This document shows, in pieces, positions 27,433-37,008 of a DNA stretch of 64,000 bases (positions are counted from its first letter, which is position 1; the number at the start of each line of letters is the position of its first letter). Both the position numbers and the translations under genes were made by a program. The notes beneath the pieces were generated by a model. That model ran no database searches and had not been told where the DNA came from. It saw only the letters and a program-made list of their open reading frames with translations. Origin of the DNA: Microbacterium sp. Nx66 (GTDB lineage: Bacteria; Actinomycetota; Actinomycetes; Actinomycetales; Microbacteriaceae); assembly GCF_904066215.1 (NCBI RefSeq), contig NZ_LR880474.1, positions 2,914,001-2,978,000 on the forward strand. Reading direction: 5' to 3'.

Positions 27433-28710
27433 ATGCCGCGAACACCCACGACGCTGCTCTCCGTCGCCGACCAGGAGCGTCGGCGCGCGCTGCGGCGGAT
27501 GAAGGCCGTCGCGCTCGGCGCCCTCATCTTCATGGCGCTCGCCTTCATCGTCGCGTTCGCGTTCCAGGAGCGGGTCGGTGGGCTCGCCTACGTGCGAGCC
27601 GCGGCGGAGGGCGGGATGGTCGGCGCGCTGGCGGACTGGTTCGCGGTCACGGCGCTTTTCCGCCGTCCGCTCGGCCTGCCCATCCCGCACACCGCGATCA
27701 TCCCGAACCGCAAGGACGAGATCGGCCGCACGCTGGGCGAGTTCGTGGAGACGAACTTCCTCGCTGCCGACGTCGTGCGCACCAAGCTGACCAGCACCGC
27801 GATCGCCCTCCGCGCCGGCGAGTGGCTCCGCGAGACCCCGCATGCCGAGCGGGTCGCTGCCGAGGGCGCGACGGTCGCGACGGCGGTGCTGAACGCGCTG
27901 AGCGACGACGACGTGCGCGACCTCCTCGCCGACCTCGCCCGCGAGCACCTCGTCGCACCGGAGTGGGGGCCGCCCGCCGGAGCGTGGCTGGAGAAGATCG
28001 TCGACGCGGAAGCGCACCACGGCGCTGTCGACCTCGCGGTGGACAGCATCGGGCGGTGGCTCGACGCGAACGCCGCGTCCTTCGCCGGACTCGTCTCCCG
28101 ACGACTCCCCGGGTGGATGCCGAAGATCGCGCACCGCCTGATCGACGACACGGTGTACAACGAGGCGGTCAAGTTCGTCCGCGCCGTGCAGGCCGATCCG
28201 CGGCATCCGGCCCGCCTCGCGATCGACGGGTACCTGTCCCGCCTCGCTGATGCGCTGCAGAACGATCCCGCGACCCGCGAGAAGCTGGAGAACGCCAAGG
28301 CCGCCCTCTTCGACAGCCCGCGCGTCGGTGCCCTCGCGGCGGAGGCCTGGAACACCGCCAAGAACGGACTCCTCACCTCCCTCGCCGACCCGGAGAGCGG
28401 GCTGCGGCGTCGCGCCGTGCAAGCCCTGCAGGAGGTCGGCGAGCGGCTCACGACCGACGCCGCCCTGCAGCGCCGGGTCGACACGTGGGTCTCGGACGCG
28501 GCCGTCTTCCTCGTCGACCGGTACCGGCACGACATCGCCTCGATCATCACCGACACCGTGGAGCGCTGGGATCCCGCCGAGACCACCGAGAAGATCGAGC
28601 TCATGGTCGGCCGCGACCTGCAGTACATCCGTCTGAACGGCACCGTCGTCGGCGCCCTCGCCGGCCTCGCGATCTTCACCGTCGCCCACGCCCTGATCCC
28701 GGGAGTCTGA
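27433..28710 (+). CDS. DUF445 family membrane-associated protein
   Basis: A 425-residue protein. An N-terminal membrane segment (about 17-40, ALGALIFMALAFIVAFAFQE) is followed by the family signature EGGMVGALADWFAVTALFRR and PIPHTAIIPNRKDEIGRTLG. A long helical region runs to about 395, and a C-terminal membrane segment (GTVVGALAGLAIFTVAHALI) ends it. Function is unknown; the family is widespread and sometimes linked to membrane stability. The next gene starts one base after its stop. Confidence 0.85.
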   Translation: MPRTPTTLLSVADQERRRALRRMKAVALGALIFMALAFIVAFAFQERVGGLAYVRAAAEGGMVGALADWFAVTALFRRPLGLPIPHTAIIPNRKDEIGRTLGEFVETNFLAADVVRTKLTSTAIALRAGEWLRETPHAERVAAEGATVATAVLNALSDDDVRDLLADLAREHLVAPEWGPPAGAWLEKIVDAEAHHGAVDLAVDSIGRWLDANAASFAGLVSRRLPGWMPKIAHRLIDDTVYNEAVKFVRAVQADPRHPARLAIDGYLSRLADALQNDPATREKLENAKAALFDSPRVGALAAEAWNTAKNGLLTSLADPESGLRRRAVQALQEVGERLTTDAALQRRVDTWVSDAAVFLVDRYRHDIASIITDTVERWDPAETTEKIELMVGRDLQYIRLNGTVVGALAGLAIFTVAHALIPGV

Positions 28711-28711
28711 C

Positions 28712-29626
28712 ATGGCGCTGTCCCACGATCCGCTCTGGCCGCGCGCCGGGGCCTGGCCCGCGTTCGAGGACACGGCCGATGCGGTGCTCCTCGGCGTCCC
28801 GACCTGGCGCACCTCGCTGTCCCCGACCGGAGCCCACGCGACGCCGGCCGCGATCCGCGAGGCGCTCCCCCGCTACGGCACGACGGTCCTCGGCCCGCCG
28901 ACGATCGACCTGGACGAGGTGCTCCGCATCGCGGATGCCGGGGACGTGCCGGAGCCGGACGGCGACACCGGAGAGGCACGGACGATCGAGCGGGTCCGGG
29001 AGCTGGCGCGAGCGTCCGACCTCGTCATCGCTCTCGGCGGCGACAACTCCCTCACCTACCCTGTCGCCCTCGGTGCGGAGGCCACGGGCCTGATCACGTT
29101 CGACGCCCACTTCGACCTGCGCGACGGCGTCTCCAACGGCACGCCGGTGCGACGACTCGTCGAAGACGCCCCGGCGGCGTCCGGCCTCCCCACCGCCCGC
29201 ATCGACCCCACCCGGATCGTGCAGATCGGCCTCGCCGATTTCGCGAACTCCGCCGCCTACGCGCGCCGGGCGGCGGACTGGGGCATCCGGGTCGTCACGC
29301 TCGACGACGTGCGCCGTCGCGGGATCGCCGACGTCGTGGCCGAGGCGGTCGAGATCGCGGGGGCGGGCGACCGGCCCCGCGTGCACCTCGACATCGACGT
29401 GGACGTGTGCGACCGCGCGGTCGCCCCGGGATGCCCGGCCAGCGTCCCCGGAGGCCTGGCGGCGTGGGAGCTGCGCGCCCTCACGCGCGGTGTCGCCGCC
29501 GACCCGCGGGTCCGGAGCGCCGACATCGCCGAGGTCGATGCGACAGCGGATGCCGAGGACGGTCGCACCGTGCGACTCGCGGCCCTCTGCGTGCTCGAGC
29601 TGCTCGTCGGCCTCGCGGCACGCTGA
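28712..29626 (+). CDS. hutG: Arginase-family hydrolase, probable formimidoylglutamase
   Basis: A 304-residue ureohydrolase-fold protein. Metal-site motifs are ALGGDNS at 107-113, DAHFD at 131-135 and DIDVDVCD with Asp229 and Asp231. The first motif is normally GGDHS, and the ligand His is Asn112 here, so one manganese is bound differently or lost. With hutHUI nearby, the likely role is hydrolysis of formimidoylglutamate to glutamate and formamide; agmatinase or another amidinohydrolase is possible. It is probably co-transcribed with the DUF445 gene. Confidence 0.8.
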   Translation: MALSHDPLWPRAGAWPAFEDTADAVLLGVPTWRTSLSPTGAHATPAAIREALPRYGTTVLGPPTIDLDEVLRIADAGDVPEPDGDTGEARTIERVRELARASDLVIALGGDNSLTYPVALGAEATGLITFDAHFDLRDGVSNGTPVRRLVEDAPAASGLPTARIDPTRIVQIGLADFANSAAYARRAADWGIRVVTLDDVRRRGIADVVAEAVEIAGAGDRPRVHLDIDVDVCDRAVAPGCPASVPGGLAAWELRALTRGVAADPRVRSADIAEVDATADAEDGRTVRLAALCVLELLVGLAAR

Positions 29627-29656
29627 GCAGAGGAGCGGCCCGGGCGACGCGCCGGA

Positions 29657-30661
29657 TCAGCGCACGACGAGCTCGGGCGTGATGAGCGCGTGCGCCGAGC
29701 CGGACTCGACCCGACGCGGCGCGACGACGTCCCCCGTCGGCCCCATCAATAGATGGAGGATCGCCTCCGCCACATCCTCCGGTCGCTGCTCGACGCTGGA
29801 GAATCCCAAGGCTTCGGCGGTGGGCGTGTTGTCGAACCCGATGACCGGGACGGTCTTCCCGGCGTCGGCGAGGCCGAGCAGGGCCCCCACGGCGAGAGAG
29901 TCGCTGGCGCAGACGATGGCGTCCGCCCGGATGCCGTCTTCCAGCGCCCGGGTGATCGCCCGACGCGCCTCGGGAACCGAGTCCTCGGCGACGACCCTGG
30001 CGCCGTGCGCCCCCGCCTCCGCGACGGCCTCGCGCCACCCGCGTTCTCGATCGTCCCCCGTGCCCGACCCCGACGGCCAGCCCAGGAAGGTCACCGCGCT
30101 CCCGTGCTCGAGCGCATACGTCGTCGCCGCCCTCGTGCCCGCCGCGCCGTCCACGTCGACCCAGAGATGCATCGGATCGGAGATGTCGTCATCCCCCCAC
30201 GGCCGTCCGAAGGAGATGAACGGCAGACCGAGCGCGTCCAGCCGCGTGACGCGGGGGTCGTCGCGCACGGTGCCGGTGAGGATCGCCGCATCGATCTCGG
30301 ATCCGTCCCACAGTTCGGCGAGCCGGCCGAGTTCCTCCTCCGGGGTCCGTGCCGCGTACACGAGCATGCGCATACCGCGATCACTCGACCGCTCCGTGAT
30401 GGCGTGCACGAAACGATCCAGCACCACCCCCGAGATCCCACCCAGGTACGGGTCGAGCCGGATGCCGATCGTCGAGCTCCGACGCAGGCGCAGCCGGCGG
30501 GCCGCCGCGTGCCGACGGTAGCCGAGCTCGTCGATGGAGGCGAGCACGCGCTCCCGGGTGGCCGGCCGGACGATGTCCGGGGTGTTCAGGACGTTCGACA
30601 CCGTTTGGCGGGAGACGCCGGCGTGTGCCGCCACATCCTCCACCGTGGGGGCCTTGGCCAT
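29657..30661 (-). CDS. LacI family transcriptional regulator
   Basis: A 334-residue repressor. The N-terminal helix-turn-helix PTVEDVAAHAGVSRQTVSNV is followed by the hinge (ARRLRLRRS) and a periplasmic-binding-protein-like sensor domain (about 60-330) with VPVIGFDNTPTAEAL. ATG 30661 has GAGGAG six bases upstream, and longer frames lack conservation. The gene is divergent from the ABC importer genes, whose promoter carries a matching operator, so this is most likely their carbohydrate-responsive repressor. Confidence 0.93.
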   Translation of the reverse strand: MAKAPTVEDVAAHAGVSRQTVSNVLNTPDIVRPATRERVLASIDELGYRRHAAARRLRLRRSSTIGIRLDPYLGGISGVVLDRFVHAITERSSDRGMRMLVYAARTPEEELGRLAELWDGSEIDAAILTGTVRDDPRVTRLDALGLPFISFGRPWGDDDISDPMHLWVDVDGAAGTRAATTYALEHGSAVTFLGWPSGSGTGDDRERGWREAVAEAGAHGARVVAEDSVPEARRAITRALEDGIRADAIVCASDSLAVGALLGLADAGKTVPVIGFDNTPTAEALGFSSVEQRPEDVAEAILHLLMGPTGDVVAPRRVESGSAHALITPELVVR

Positions 30662-30683
30662 CGCACTCCTCGATCCCGGCGGC

Positions 30684-30713
30684 TTGACACGTCCGCACTG
30701 CCGCACCTAGCGT
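30684..30713 (+). promoter_or_regulatory. Promoter of the carbohydrate ABC importer operon
   Basis: TTGACA (30684-30689) and TAGCGT (30708-30713) are separated by 18 bases and read toward the solute-binding protein gene. The LacI-type palindrome starts 14 bases downstream of the -10. Confidence 0.6.
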
Positions 30714-30726
30714 ATTCCATGCAGAG

Positions 30727-30740
30727 TTTGATCGTTCAAA
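30727..30740. promoter_or_regulatory. LacI-type operator
   Basis: TTTGATCGTTCAAA is an inverted repeat (TTTGA/TCAAA) around a central CG, typical for LacI-family repressors. It lies downstream of the -10 and 38 bases before ATG 30778, so a bound repressor would block transcription of the importer. Confidence 0.65.
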
Positions 30741-30777
30741 TTCCTGCCCGCCGGCCCTCATCAAAGGAGAGAGAGAC

Positions 30778-32028
30778 ATGACACGGCAGACCACACGCGC
30801 CTGGCTCGGCGCCGGAGCGGTCCTGATCACCACCACCCTCGTGCTCACCGGGTGCGGCTCCGGGTTCTCAGGCGAGGAGCAGAGCGAGGGCCACACGGAC
30901 CTCACCTCCTCCGACGACGGCCTCACGATCCTCATCGGCTCGTCGGGCGACGCCGAGACCGCCGCAGTGCAGTCGGCGCTCGACGCCTGGTCCGAGGAGT
31001 CCGGCACCGAGGTCGACCTCCAGGTGGCGAGCGACCTGGCGCAGGAGCTCTCCCAGGGCTTCGCCGCCGGGAACCCCGCCGACCTCTTTTACCTCGCACC
31101 GGAGCAGATGGCCGGGTACGCCTCGAACGGCTCCCTCCAGGCGTACGGCGACGAGCTCTCGAACAAGGACGACTTCTACCCCTCCCTCGTCGAGAACTTC
31201 ACCCTCGACGGCACGTTCTACTGTGCGCCCAAGGACTTCTCCACGCTCGCGCTCGTGATCAACACACGCATGTGGGCGGAGGCGGGACTCACCGATGCCG
31301 ACCTCCCGAAGAGCTGGGACGACCTCGCGGCCGTCGCGCAGAAGCTCACCACCGCCGACCACGTGGGTCTGGCCTTCGGAGCCGAGTACCAGCGCGTCGG
31401 CACGTTCATGGCGCAGGCCGGCGGCGGGCTCGTGAAGGACGGCACGGCGATCGCGGACGACCCCGCGAACGTCGAGGCGCTGGAGTACGTGCAGACCCAC
31501 CTCGTCGATGGCACCTTCGCCTACGCGAAGGACGTCGGGGCCGGCTGGGGCGGCGAGGCACTCGGGAAGGAGCTGGCCGCGATGGTGATCGAAGGCAACT
31601 GGATCACCGGTGCGATGGCGAACGACTTCGGCTCCGTGGACTACACCGTCGCCGAGCTTCCCGAAGGACCGGGCGGCCAGGGCACCCTGCAGTTCACGAA
31701 CTGCTGGGGCATGGCTGCCGACAGCCCCAACCAGCAGGCGGCCCTCGACCTCGTCGAGTACCTCACCAGTGCTGACAGCCAGCTCGCCTTCTCGAAGGCG
31801 TTCGGCCCGATGCCGTCGATCACCTCCGCCGCCGACCAGTGGACCGCGGACAACCCGGACCTCGCGCCCTTCCTCGCGGGAGCGGACTACGCGCAGTTCC
31901 CGCCCAACCAGGACGGCGCTGCGGACGTGATCGCCGACTTCAACGCGCAGCTCGAGTCGCTGAAGACGGGAGACCCCGCACAGATCCTCGACACCGTGCA
32001 GTCGAACCTCGAAGCGATCGTCGAGTAG
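30778..32028 (+). CDS. Carbohydrate ABC transporter solute-binding lipoprotein
   Basis: A 416-residue protein with a lipoprotein signal peptide ending LVLTGC (Cys26). The mature part is an SBP_bac_1-type cluster D binding protein: LTILIGSSGDAETAAVQSAL, FAAGNPADLFYLAPEQMAGY, and FYCAPKDFSTLALVINTRMW. It should capture an oligosaccharide outside the membrane and deliver it to the two permeases downstream. A strong GGAGAGAG site precedes the ATG. Confidence 0.93.
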   Translation: MTRQTTRAWLGAGAVLITTTLVLTGCGSGFSGEEQSEGHTDLTSSDDGLTILIGSSGDAETAAVQSALDAWSEESGTEVDLQVASDLAQELSQGFAAGNPADLFYLAPEQMAGYASNGSLQAYGDELSNKDDFYPSLVENFTLDGTFYCAPKDFSTLALVINTRMWAEAGLTDADLPKSWDDLAAVAQKLTTADHVGLAFGAEYQRVGTFMAQAGGGLVKDGTAIADDPANVEALEYVQTHLVDGTFAYAKDVGAGWGGEALGKELAAMVIEGNWITGAMANDFGSVDYTVAELPEGPGGQGTLQFTNCWGMAADSPNQQAALDLVEYLTSADSQLAFSKAFGPMPSITSAADQWTADNPDLAPFLAGADYAQFPPNQDGAADVIADFNAQLESLKTGDPAQILDTVQSNLEAIVE

Positions 32029-32030
32029 CG

Positions 32031-33128
32031 ATGGCGGGACAGGCCCTGTCTCGCCGCGGGCGAGCCTCCGGACTCCGCCGCGGCGAGGCCGCAGCCGGGT
32101 GGCTCTTCACGGCGCCGGTCATCCTCATCCTCGGGGTCTTCTTGCTGGTCCCCGTGCTCATGGCGCTCTGGGTCAGCATGTCGGACTGGGCGGGGCGCGG
32201 CAGCCCCCTCTCGCCGTCGGTCTCGTTCGTGGGCACCGAGAACTACTCGGCCGTGCTGGCCGACGGCGGCCTCCCGACCAAGGACTTCGGGACCGCGCTG
32301 CGCAACAACTCCTGGTACGTGCTGCTCGTCGTGCCCCTGCAGACGGCCATCGCCCTGTTCCTCGCCGTCCTGGTGAACAGAGCGGTGCTGCGCGGCCGCG
32401 GGTTCTTCCGGACCGCGTACTACTTCCCCTCCGTCACGAGCTCGGTGGCGATCACGGTGCTCTGGCTCTTCCTGTTCTCCGCGAGCGGAGCGGTCAACAG
32501 CGTTCTCGCCTGGTTCGGCCTGAACGGTCCGAACTGGTTCAACGACCCCCGCGGGATCCTGCATCTCGCGCTCAGCGGCATCGGCATCGACACCGGACCC
32601 GCCGCGCTCACCGGCGGCGGGATGCTGGGCATCTCCTGGTGGGAGTGGCTCGCCGGTCCGTCGATCGCCATGAGCGCCTACATCCTGATGGCCATCTTCA
32701 CGACCTCCGGCACCTTCATGCTGCTCTTCCTCGCCGGTCTGCAGAATCTCGGCGCGGACGTCGACGAGGCGGCCATGATGGACGGGGCGAACGGGTGGCA
32801 GCGGTTCTGGCGGGTGACCCTGCCGCAGCTGCGGCCGACGCTGTTCACGGTGCTCACCCTCGGGCTCATCGGCTGCTGGCAGGTGTTCGATCAGATCTAT
32901 ACCGGCACCCGTGGCGCCCCCAGCAAGACGACCCTCACCCCGGCGTACCTGTCGTACAAGACGGCGTTCACGGACCAGGAGTGGGGTCAGGGCGCGGCGA
33001 TCGCCTTCATTCTCTTCGTCATCATCGTGATCTTCACGCTGCTGCAGCGCTGGGTGCTGCGCGACCGGCCGGTATCGCGGCGCCGCATCCGCGCGTACGA
33101 GGTCGCGCGCGAGGGAGGGACGTCATGA
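32031..33128 (+). CDS. Sugar ABC transporter permease (MalF-like)
   Basis: A 365-residue inner-membrane permease with about six or seven segments. The cytoplasmic EAA loop DEAAMMDGANGWQRFWRVTL near residue 250 contacts the ATPase. The long periplasmic insertion at about 145-200 (NWFNDPRGILHLALSG) fits the MalF/UgpA branch. ATG 32031 follows the binding-protein stop by two bases, and the stop overlaps the next permease gene. No ATPase gene is in the cluster, so a shared MsiK/MalK-like ATPase elsewhere is expected. Confidence 0.92.
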   Translation: MAGQALSRRGRASGLRRGEAAAGWLFTAPVILILGVFLLVPVLMALWVSMSDWAGRGSPLSPSVSFVGTENYSAVLADGGLPTKDFGTALRNNSWYVLLVVPLQTAIALFLAVLVNRAVLRGRGFFRTAYYFPSVTSSVAITVLWLFLFSASGAVNSVLAWFGLNGPNWFNDPRGILHLALSGIGIDTGPAALTGGGMLGISWWEWLAGPSIAMSAYILMAIFTTSGTFMLLFLAGLQNLGADVDEAAMMDGANGWQRFWRVTLPQLRPTLFTVLTLGLIGCWQVFDQIYTGTRGAPSKTTLTPAYLSYKTAFTDQEWGQGAAIAFILFVIIVIFTLLQRWVLRDRPVSRRRIRAYEVAREGGTS

Positions 33129-33964
33129 GGCTCTCGCGCACGCAGCTGACCTGGCAGATCGTGCTGTACACCGTGCTGATCGTGCTCGCCGTCATCTACA
33201 TCTACCCGTTCCTGATCCAGGTGTTCACGAGTTTCAAGACGGACGAGGACGCCGCGAGCTCCGGCGTGAACCTGCTCCCGGAGTCGTGGACGTTCGCCGC
33301 CTATGAACGGCTCTTCGCCAACTCCGACTTCCCCTCGTGGTTCGTCAACAGCGCCATCGTGACGATCTTCGTCACCGCGGGGCGGGTGTTCTTCAACTCC
33401 CTCGCCGGATACGCGCTCGCGCGTCTGCGCTTCCGCGGTCGAGGAGTCGTGTTCGCGGCCCTCGTCGCCGTGATGTCGGTGCCGACCGTCGTCCTGCTCA
33501 TCCCGAAGTTCCTCGTCATCAACCAGCTCGGCATATTCAACTCCTACGCCGGCATGATCCTGCCTCTGCTGGTCGACGCCGCCGGCGTCTTCATCATGAA
33601 GAACTTCTTCGAGTCGATCCCCGCCTCGGTCGAGGAGCAGGCACGGATCGACGGAGCCGGTGCGTTCCGGACCTTCTGGTCGGTCGTGCTCCCGATGGCG
33701 ACGCCCGCCCTCATCACGATCGTCATCCTGTCGTTCCAGGGGTCGTGGAACGAGCTCAGCCACTTCATCGTGTCCACGAACGACCCCGCGCTGACGACCC
33801 TCACGAAGGGTGTCGCCTCGCTCGCCAGCGGGCAGCTCAGCCAGGGCACCCAGTACCCGCTCAAGCTCGCCGCGGCGCTCATCATGACGATCCCCGTCGC
33901 CGTGATGTTCTTCATCTTCCAGCGCCGCATCATGAATTCCACCGAAGGAGCCGTCAAGGAATGA
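33125..33964 (+). CDS. Carbohydrate ABC transporter permease (MalG-like)
   Basis: A 279-residue inner-membrane permease with six segments. Its N-terminal IYIYPFLIQVFTSFKTDEDA is typical of MalG-type subunits, and its EAA loop is VEEQARIDGAGAFRTFWSVV near residue 180. It pairs with the upstream MalF-like subunit. It overlaps the neighbouring genes by four bases on both sides, so the operon is tightly coupled. Confidence 0.92.
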   Translation: MRLSRTQLTWQIVLYTVLIVLAVIYIYPFLIQVFTSFKTDEDAASSGVNLLPESWTFAAYERLFANSDFPSWFVNSAIVTIFVTAGRVFFNSLAGYALARLRFRGRGVVFAALVAVMSVPTVVLLIPKFLVINQLGIFNSYAGMILPLLVDAAGVFIMKNFFESIPASVEEQARIDGAGAFRTFWSVVLPMATPALITIVILSFQGSWNELSHFIVSTNDPALTTLTKGVASLASGQLSQGTQYPLKLAAALIMTIPVAVMFFIFQRRIMNSTEGAVKE

Positions 33965-35829
33965 CCGACCGCCCCCACCTCCAGCCGCTGCTCGACGACG
34001 CCGTGGTGGTGCTCGACGCCCCCACCCAGGTCTGGTCCGACCGCGACGGCGACGTGGGCGGCGCCCCGATCCACGGGGTCTACCACGGCGACGTCCGTCA
34101 CATCGCCACGATCGGACTCGAGGTGCGGGACACCGCCCTGGAAGCCATCGCCTGCTCGGCGCCGGTCCCGCAGCGTGCGCTGTTCACCGGCCTGCTGCGC
34201 GGACTCGACGATGCCGCCGCCGATCCGAAGGTGCGCCTCGACCGGGATCGCACCGTCGAGGCGGGAAGACTGACCGAGACCCTGCGGGTGTCCTCGCACC
34301 TCATGCACGAGGTGACGGCCGAGCTCACGGTGCGCATCCGCCCGGATTTCACCCCCCTGCAGCTCGTCAAAGCGGGGGTGGCCCGGAGCGAGGAGTGGTC
34401 GTGGGACGGCGAGCGCTGCCGCGCAGGGCAGGCGTCGTTCACGCTGCGCGCTGTGGACGCCGCCGTGTCGATCGACGGTCGGGAGATGCTGCTCGCCTGG
34501 CGGGTGACCGTCCCTCCGCGCGGCGAGGTCGAGGTGACGTGGTCGGTCGACCTCGACGATCCGACCCTGGTCGTGACGTCCTCGCCACGGACAGCCGGCG
34601 TCCGGCCCGTCCCCACCGGAGCGGACCCTCGCGCCGCGCGCTGGCTGGAGCGCGCCTGCGCCGACCTCGATGCCCTGCGACTGGCCCTGCCGGATCAGCC
34701 GGACGAGGCGTTCTACGCCGCGGGCGCCCCCTGGTTCTTCACCCTGTTCGGACGGGACTCGATCTGGGCGGCCCGTCTCGCCCTCGCCGCCGACCGCGAC
34801 ATCGCCGCCTCCACCCTGCGGGTGCTCGCGCGTCTCCAGGGCACGGTGCACGACCCCGGCACCGCGGAGGCCCCGGGCAAGATCGCGCACGAGCTCCGCA
34901 GCGCGGAGCTCTCCCTCCCCGGCGAGGGCGTGCTGCTGCCTCCGCTCTACTACGGCACGGTCGACGCGACACCGCTGTGGATCTGCCTCCTCGCCGACGC
35001 CCGCGCGGCCGGCCTGACGATCACGGAGCTGAAGGACCTGGAGCCCGCGTTGCGCGCCGCAGTGACGTGGATGATCGAGCACGGCGACGCTTCCGGCAGC
35101 GGTTTCATCGACTATGCGGATGAGTCGGGCCACGGCTTGGCGAATCAGGGCTGGAAGGACTCCGGTGACTCGATCCAGTGGCGCGACGGCCGTCTCGCGG
35201 AAGGTCCGATCGCGCTCAGCGAGGTGCAGGGATACGCCTACGAGGCCGCAGTGCGCGGAGCAGCGCTCCTCGACGAGCTGGGTGCAGCCGGCGGTGACGA
35301 CCTGCGTTCGTGGGCGGCGGACCTGCGGCGACGCTTCCGGGAGGCCTACTGGGTCACCACGCCGGAGGGGCGGTACCCCGCCATCGCCCTCGACGCCCAC
35401 GGCGCCGCGGTCGACACGCTCACCAGCAACATCGGCCATCTCATCGGCACCGGGCTGCTCGATCCGGACGAGGAGCGCGCCTGCGCGGAACTGCTCGTCG
35501 GCGAGACGATGTCGAGCGGCTACGGCGTCCGCACGATGTCCACGGAGGCCTCGGGATACTGGCCGCTGAGCTACCACGGCGGCAGCGTGTGGACCCACGA
35601 CACCGCGATCGCCGTGCACGGGATGCTCCGCGCCGGCCTCACCGATCATGCCGGACGCATCGCCGCCCAGCTGCTCGATCTCGCCGAGGGCTTCGACTAC
35701 CGCGTGCCGGAGCTGCACTCGGGCGAGCCCCGCGTCGACGGCGGCCGACCGGTCCCCTACCCGGCCGCCTGCCGTCCGCAGGCATGGTCCGCCGCTGCCG
35801 CCGTGGTCTGCGCCGAAGCCCTGCGGTGA
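33961..35829 (+). CDS. Glycogen debranching-like (alpha/alpha)6 glycosidase
   Basis: A 622-residue cytosolic enzyme. Residues 5-205 form the beta-rich N-terminal domain seen in bacterial glycogen-debranching-like proteins (GVYHGDVRHIATIGLEVRD). The rest is an (alpha/alpha)6 barrel with FYAAGAPWFFTLFGRDSIWA, RSAELSLPGEGVLLPPLYYG, GFIDYADESGHGLANQGWKD, EVQGYAYEA and YHGGSVWTHDTAIAVHGM. Asp and Glu in the GRDS and NQGWKDSGDS regions are candidate catalytic residues. No signal peptide is present, so it likely breaks down the imported oligosaccharide inside the cell. The start overlaps the permease stop (ATGA). Confidence 0.85.
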   Translation: MTDRPHLQPLLDDAVVVLDAPTQVWSDRDGDVGGAPIHGVYHGDVRHIATIGLEVRDTALEAIACSAPVPQRALFTGLLRGLDDAAADPKVRLDRDRTVEAGRLTETLRVSSHLMHEVTAELTVRIRPDFTPLQLVKAGVARSEEWSWDGERCRAGQASFTLRAVDAAVSIDGREMLLAWRVTVPPRGEVEVTWSVDLDDPTLVVTSSPRTAGVRPVPTGADPRAARWLERACADLDALRLALPDQPDEAFYAAGAPWFFTLFGRDSIWAARLALAADRDIAASTLRVLARLQGTVHDPGTAEAPGKIAHELRSAELSLPGEGVLLPPLYYGTVDATPLWICLLADARAAGLTITELKDLEPALRAAVTWMIEHGDASGSGFIDYADESGHGLANQGWKDSGDSIQWRDGRLAEGPIALSEVQGYAYEAAVRGAALLDELGAAGGDDLRSWAADLRRRFREAYWVTTPEGRYPAIALDAHGAAVDTLTSNIGHLIGTGLLDPDEERACAELLVGETMSSGYGVRTMSTEASGYWPLSYHGGSVWTHDTAIAVHGMLRAGLTDHAGRIAAQLLDLAEGFDYRVPELHSGEPRVDGGRPVPYPAACRPQAWSAAAAVVCAEALR

Positions 35830-35841
35830 GGGGCGGGACGG

Positions 35842-37008
35842 TCAGACGACGGCCGTCCCGTCCTTCCAGACGCGCTGCACCAGCGGCACCCCCGGCCGGT
35901 ACGCGAGGTGCACGCGAGAGGGGGCGTCGAGCAGCACGAGGTCGGCGCGCACACCGGGGGCGATCCGGCCGATGTCGTCGCGCCGGAGCGCGCGCGCCCC
36001 GCCGGCCGTGGCGGCCCAGACCGCCTCCGCCGTCGTCATACCCATGTCGCGCACGGCGATGGCGATGCAGAAGGCCATCGACGACGTGAAGCTCGACCCC
36101 GGGTTGGTGTCGCACGCGAGCGCCACGGTCACCCCCGCGTCCAGGAGTCCGCGGGCGTCCGGATAGGGCTGACGCGTGGAGAACTCCACACCGGGGAGCA
36201 GCGTGAGCACCGTGTCCGACGCGGCGAGCGCGGCGACGTCCGCGTCGGTGAGGTAGGTACCGTGGTCCACGGAGGCGGCCCCGAGCTCGACCGCCATCCG
36301 CACGCCATCGCCCGTGCCGAGCTGGCTCGCATGCACGCGAGGAGCGAGACCCCGGGCGATGCCCGCCTCCAGGATCCGCCGCGACTGCGCCACCGTGAAG
36401 GCGCCGGTCTCGCAGAACACGTCGATCCATCGGGAGTGCGGGGCGCAGGCGTCGAGCATCGGCCCCACGACGAGGTCGACGTAGGCATCGGGATCGTCAG
36501 CGTACTCGACCGGCACCACGTGCGCCCCGAGGAAGGTGACCTCCGACGTCACCTCGGCGGCGAGGCGCACGAGGCGCTCCTCCTCCGCGACGGCGAGACC
36601 GTAGCCGCTCTTGATCTCGACCGTGGTGGTGCCCTGCGTCCGCAGCTCCTCGATGAAGCCACGCAGCCGGCTCCGCAGCTCGTCGTCGCTCGCCGCCCGG
36701 GTCGCCTGCACCGTCGAGCGGATGCCGCCCGCCGCGTACCGCTGCCCCGCCATGCGCGCCTCGAACTCCGCCGCGCGATCGCCTCCGAAGACGAGGTGAC
36801 TGTGGCTGTCGACGAATCCGGGGATCACGGCCCTCCCCCGGGCGTCGACGACCTCGTCGGCGGCGGGGGCTCCCGCGGACGGACCGACCCACACGATCCG
36901 CTCGCCGTCGATCAGCACGGCGGCGTCTCTGAGCGTGCCGCTCGGATCGCCCTCGGCGGCGACGTTGGTCGTCAGCTCCCCGATCCCGGTGATGAGGGTG
37001 GTCGTCAC
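35842..37008 (-). CDS. hutI: Imidazolonepropionase
   Basis: A 388-residue amidohydrolase that converts imidazolone-5-propionate to N-formimino-L-glutamate. [19 protein letters not shown] is the first metal site, [11 protein letters not shown] is the family signature, and HASQLG and [15 protein letters not shown] supply the other ligands. GTG 37008 overlaps the hutU stop (GTGA), and the frame upstream of it lies inside hutU. It is the last gene of hutH-hutU-hutI. Confidence 0.94.
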   Translation of the reverse strand: MTTTLITGIGELTTNVAAEGDPSGTLRDAAVLIDGERIVWVGPSAGAPAADEVVDARGRAVIPGFVDSHSHLVFGGDRAAEFEARMAGQRYAAGGIRSTVQATRAASDDELRSRLRGFIEELRTQGTTTVEIKSGYGLAVAEEERLVRLAAEVTSEVTFLGAHVVPVEYADDPDAYVDLVVGPMLDACAPHSRWIDVFCETGAFTVAQSRRILEAGIARGLAPRVHASQLGTGDGVRMAVELGAASVDHGTYLTDADVAALAASDTVLTLLPGVEFSTRQPYPDARGLLDAGVTVALACDTNPGSSFTSSMAFCIAIAVRDMGMTTAEAVWAATAGGARALRRDDIGRIAPGVRADLVLLDAPSRVHLAYRPGVPLVQRVWKDGTAVV

